Shown here: positions 4,931 through 6,988 of the stretch, in pieces
Numbering within the stretch: position 1 is the first letter of the stretch
Layout: each line of letters opens with the position of its first letter
The notes under the pieces: model-generated
Seen by the model: the letters and a program-made list of their open reading frames with translations, nothing else
What the model was told of the DNA's origin: nothing
Database searches by the model: none
Made by a program: the position numbers and the translations under genes
Assembly: GCA_947068385.1 (NCBI GenBank)
Contig: CAMTBF010000188.1
Coordinates: forward strand, 1-6,988
Source: an uncultured Lachnospiraceae bacterium
Lineage (GTDB): Bacteria > Bacillota > Clostridia > Lachnospirales > Lachnospiraceae
Direction of reading: 5' to 3'
DNA length: 6,988 bases

Positions 4931-6298
4931 CTAGAACGGGAACCTGCCTTTCCCCATGCCGGGGAACCCGCCGAACATGCCGCGGCCCTTCTTGCCGCCG
5001 CCGAACTGCTTCATCATCTTCTGGCTCTGCTCGAACTGCTTGATGAAGCGGTTCACGATGGAGATGTCCACGCCTGCGCCTCTTGCGATGCGGTGCTTGC
5101 GCTGGGGATTCAAAAGCTTCGGATTCCTGCGCTCCTCCTTGGTCATGGACAGGACGATGGCTTCCATGCGCTTAAGCTGCTTCTCGTCGATCATGGAATC
5201 CAGATCCGCTCCCTTGAGCCCCATCCCGGGCAGCATGCTCAGGATGCTGGTCAGCCCGCCCATGTTCCGCATCTGCTTCATGCTCTCCAGGTAGTCCTCG
5301 AAGTCGAACTTGCCCTTCTTCATGCGGCCGGCCATCTCCCGGCTCTTGTCCTCGTCTAAGTCGATGTTCTCCTGGGCCTTCTCTATCAGGGAGAGCACGT
5401 CCCCCATGCCAAGAATCCGGTTCGCCATGCGGTCTGGATAGAACTGCTCCATGTCCGACAGCTTTTCGCCCATGCTGACGTACAGGATGGGCTTGCCTGT
5501 GACCGCTTTTATGGAAAGGGCCGCACCGCCTCTGGTATCGCCGTCCATCTTGGAGAGGACGACCCCGTCGATGCCCACCTTCTCGTCGAATTCCTTCGCC
5601 ACGTTCACGGCATCCTGGCCGGTCATGGCGTCCACCACCAGCAGCGTCTGGTGGACAGAGACCGTGGCTTTGATCTCCCGGAGCTCCGCCATCATGTCTT
5701 CGTCTATATGCAGACGGCCTGCCGTATCCAGGATGACCACATTGTGGCCGTTCTTCTCCGCGTGGCGGATGGCCTCCGATGCGATCTCCGCAGGCTTATG
5801 GTCCGTCCCCATGGAGAACACGTCCACTTCCTGCTTCCTGCCGTTGATCTGCAGCTGCTCTATGGCGGCGGGGCGGTAGATGTCGCATGCCACCAGCAGG
5901 GATTTCTTCCCTTTCAGCTTCAGCTTCCCGGCTATCTTGGCCGTGGCCGTGGTCTTGCCGGCGCCCTGCAGTCCCGCCATCATGATGACCGTGATGGACT
6001 TGCCGGGCTGCATGGCAATCTCGGTGGTCTCGCTGCCCATGAGGGCGATCATCTCCTCATTGACGATCTTAATCACCATCTGGCCGGGGTTCAGGCCGTT
6101 CATCACGTCCTGGCCGATGGCCCGCTCCTCCACCGCCTTCACGAACTGCTTGACCACCCGGAAGTTCACGTCGGCCTCCAAAAGGGCCATCTTCACTTCC
6201 TTTAAGGCGGCCTTCACGTCCTCCTCGGTGAGACGTCCCTTGCTCCTTAGGTTCTTGAATACGTTCTGCAGTTTCTCTGTTAAGCTCTCGAATGCCAC
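4931..6298 (-). CDS. ffh: Signal recognition particle protein Ffh (SRP54 GTPase)
   Basis: This 455-residue protein is the SRP GTPase that binds 4.5S/6S RNA and nascent hydrophobic signals, then docks with FtsY at the membrane. The N domain covers about 1-90. The G domain has GLQGAGKTT (109-117), DIYRPAA (139-145), DTAGR (191-195) and SKMDGDTRGG (249-258). The methionine-rich M domain begins near 325, with the finger-loop piece SMLPGMG (354-360) and the RNA-binding RKHRIARGAG (400-409). The usual GSG of that last motif is GAG here. The tail is rich in Gly, Met and Lys, as is common. The start is GTG at 6298 with AAGGAG 6 bases upstream; there is no competing ATG. It lies 48 bases after ylxM, with which it is normally paired. 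Confidence 0.98.
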   Translation of the reverse strand: MAFESLTEKLQNVFKNLRSKGRLTEEDVKAALKEVKMALLEADVNFRVVKQFVKAVEERAIGQDVMNGLNPGQMVIKIVNEEMIALMGSETTEIAMQPGKSITVIMMAGLQGAGKTTATAKIAGKLKLKGKKSLLVACDIYRPAAIEQLQINGRKQEVDVFSMGTDHKPAEIASEAIRHAEKNGHNVVILDTAGRLHIDEDMMAELREIKATVSVHQTLLVVDAMTGQDAVNVAKEFDEKVGIDGVVLSKMDGDTRGGAALSIKAVTGKPILYVSMGEKLSDMEQFYPDRMANRILGMGDVLSLIEKAQENIDLDEDKSREMAGRMKKGKFDFEDYLESMKQMRNMGGLTSILSMLPGMGLKGADLDSMIDEKQLKRMEAIVLSMTKEERRNPKLLNPQRKHRIARGAGVDISIVNRFIKQFEQSQKMMKQFGGGKKGRGMFGGFPGMGKGRFPF

Positions 6299-6346
6299 CT
6301 GTGACTCCTTGTCATGTTGTTTTCGTATCGGCCTTTTCTCCGGGGA

Positions 6347-6760
6347 TTACAAGTCCTTTAGCAGCTCATGGGAGAGCCTGCGGACGGCCTGGAGGCTTTC
6401 CTGCATCTTCCGCATGTCCTGGGCCTGGCGCTTTCCGATGCTGTCCGCCTCTTCACCCGCTTCTGCGCCTGTCTCCTCCGGGCGCTCCGCGGAGAGGGTC
6501 AGCCTCTCGATTTCGGCTACGGTCTTCTTCGCCCTGGCGAAGCGCTCCACCAGATGGAGCTTGCTCTCGTAATCCTGTAGGATCCTGTCGCAGCGCTTGA
6601 TCAGGTCATGCACACCCTGCCTGCTGATGCCCCGCTCCTCGGCGATCTCCCCCAGGGACATGTCCCGGTACACCGCGTCCTCGTAGACGCTGCGCTGATG
6701 CTCTGTCAGCAGCTCGCCGTAGAAGTCAAATAACATTGTCTGTTCATATATCTTATCCAT
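6347..6760 (-). CDS. ylxM: YlxM family helix-turn-helix protein, SRP-associated
   Basis: This is a 137-residue protein of the YlxM/p13 family (UPF0122), small helix-turn-helix proteins encoded next to ffh. In Streptococcus mutans YlxM is reported to influence SRP function. [14 protein letters not shown] (10-23) and a sigma-region-4-like helix-turn-helix, [20 protein letters not shown] (34-53), are clear. [10 protein letters not shown] (65-74) ends the conserved core. The remaining ~60 residues are highly charged ([11 protein letters not shown], then a Gln/Arg-rich helix) and make it longer than the ~110-residue Bacillus protein. The frame opens at 6808, but that codon would overlap the -35 box, upstream of the predicted transcription start. 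The ATG at 6760 matches family N-termini and was chosen. Its Shine-Dalgarno match is weak and the leader very short. Confidence 0.93.
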   Translation of the reverse strand: MDKIYEQTMLFDFYGELLTEHQRSVYEDAVYRDMSLGEIAEERGISRQGVHDLIKRCDRILQDYESKLHLVERFARAKKTVAEIERLTLSAERPEETGAEAGEEADSIGKRQAQDMRKMQESLQAVRRLSHELLKDL

Positions 6761-6779
6761 AACTTTACCAGCCTTGTGT

Positions 6780-6808
6780 ATCTTACTACAGATACGGGTG
6801 GGTGTCAA
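6780..6808 (-). promoter_or_regulatory. Sigma-A promoter of the ylxM-ffh operon
   Basis: A perfect TTGACA (6808-6803) stands 17 bases from TAAGAT (6785-6780). The stretch upstream, to about 6850, is A/T-rich and could act as an UP element. Transcription would begin near 6773, only about 13 bases before the ylxM ATG, which is a strikingly short leader. Confidence 0.8.
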
Positions 6809-6851
6809 GGGTTTTTTCTTTACAAGCTATCTTTTATAAGCTTTCTTTCGC

Positions 6852-6875
6852 AAAAACGGGGCGCTAAAGCCCCGT
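6852..6875 (-). terminator. Intrinsic terminator after the hicB-like gene
   Basis: On the minus strand ACGGGGC (6875-6869), loop TTTAGC and GCCCCGT (6862-6856) form a perfect 7-pair GC-rich stem followed by TTTT (6855-6852). It begins 14 bases after the hicB-like stop and separates that gene from the ylxM promoter. Confidence 0.85.
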
Positions 6876-6889
6876 CAATTCCAATCCTG

Positions 6890-6988
6890 TCAAAGCGCCA
6901 ATTTGTATAAGGCCAGTTGATTAAGGCTCACGCCCTCCTTTTCCGCCTCGATTGCCAGTCTTTGGCGCAAAGACTTCGGAAGCCTTAC
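6890..6988 (-). CDS. HicB-family antitoxin, C-terminal end only (partial)
   Basis: The last 32 residues of a gene that continues past the right edge are present in one open frame ending in TGA. They read RLPKSLRQRLAIEAEKEGVS, then LNQLALYKLAL. The pattern of R-x-P-K-S-L, a basic/acidic amphipathic helix, then EGVSLNQL is that of the ribbon-helix-helix DNA-binding end of HicB-type antitoxins, which repress their own operon and neutralise the HicA mRNA-cleaving toxin. HicA is not in the window and would lie further right if this is a full pair. Other ribbon-helix-helix repressors carry similar ends, so the family call is good but not certain. A terminator follows directly, so it is not part of the ylxM operon. 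Confidence 0.7.
   Translation of the reverse strand, partial: VRLPKSLRQRLAIEAEKEGVSLNQLALYKLAL

Noticed and set aside
5451..6572. Plus-strand open frames opposite ffh and ylxM
   Set aside because: They are antisense to two well-recognised genes and have no convincing starts or motifs.
6761..6808. Longer ylxM beginning at 6808
   Set aside because: This start coincides with the -35 box and lies upstream of the predicted transcription start.
6824..6843. Imperfect inverted repeat (AAGCT and AGCTT arms) upstream of the ylxM -35, considered as an operator
   Set aside because: Only five continuous pairs in an A/T-rich stretch; such a match is expected by chance.

Overview
This window is a conserved ribosome-biogenesis and protein-export gene neighbourhood of a Firmicute, read entirely from the minus strand. 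The gene order (ylxM, ffh, rpsP, khpA, rimM, trmD, rplS, lepB, rbgA, second lepB), the protein sequences and the fairly high GC content suggest a Clostridia genome, most likely Lachnospiraceae. That placement rests on recognising the proteins and gene order; no search was run.

Layout, in transcription order from right to left. At the right edge lies the last part of a HicB-type antitoxin gene (6890-6988), closed by an intrinsic terminator (6852-6875). A strong sigma-A-type promoter (6780-6808) then starts ylxM (6347-6760), followed by ffh (4931-6298), a 154-base spacer, rpsP (4531-4776) and khpA (4264-4506). A large terminator-like hairpin with a competing upstream hairpin (4173-4231) separates khpA from rimM (3630-4154). 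rimM abuts trmD (2203-3624), which is a single long reading frame: a TrmD methyltransferase joined to a GNAT acetyltransferase-like domain. The end of trmD carries a candidate extended -10 promoter (2191-2219), followed by a folded leader (2114-2172) in front of rplS (1746-2093). Another terminator-like hairpin (1702-1739) follows rplS. Then come lepB (1109-1687), rbgA (214-1107) and the first 72 codons of a second lepB (1-217), packed with a 1-base gap and a 4-base overlap.

The genes share themes. YlxM and Ffh belong to the signal-recognition-particle pathway, and the two signal peptidases act at the end of export. S16, KhpA, RimM, TrmD, L19 and RbgA serve ribosome assembly, tRNA modification and RNA binding. 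The RNA signals suggest three transcription segments: ylxM-ffh-rpsP-khpA, rimM-trmD, and rplS with partial read-through into lepB-rbgA-lepB.

Most of the window is ordinary core genome. The items worth a second look are the TrmD-GNAT fusion, the apparent terminator/anti-terminator pair before rimM, the rplS promoter-leader-terminator unit, and the HicB remnant next to the operon promoter. I see no wholly new multi-gene system, no CRISPR array, no insertion sequence and no tRNA or rRNA.
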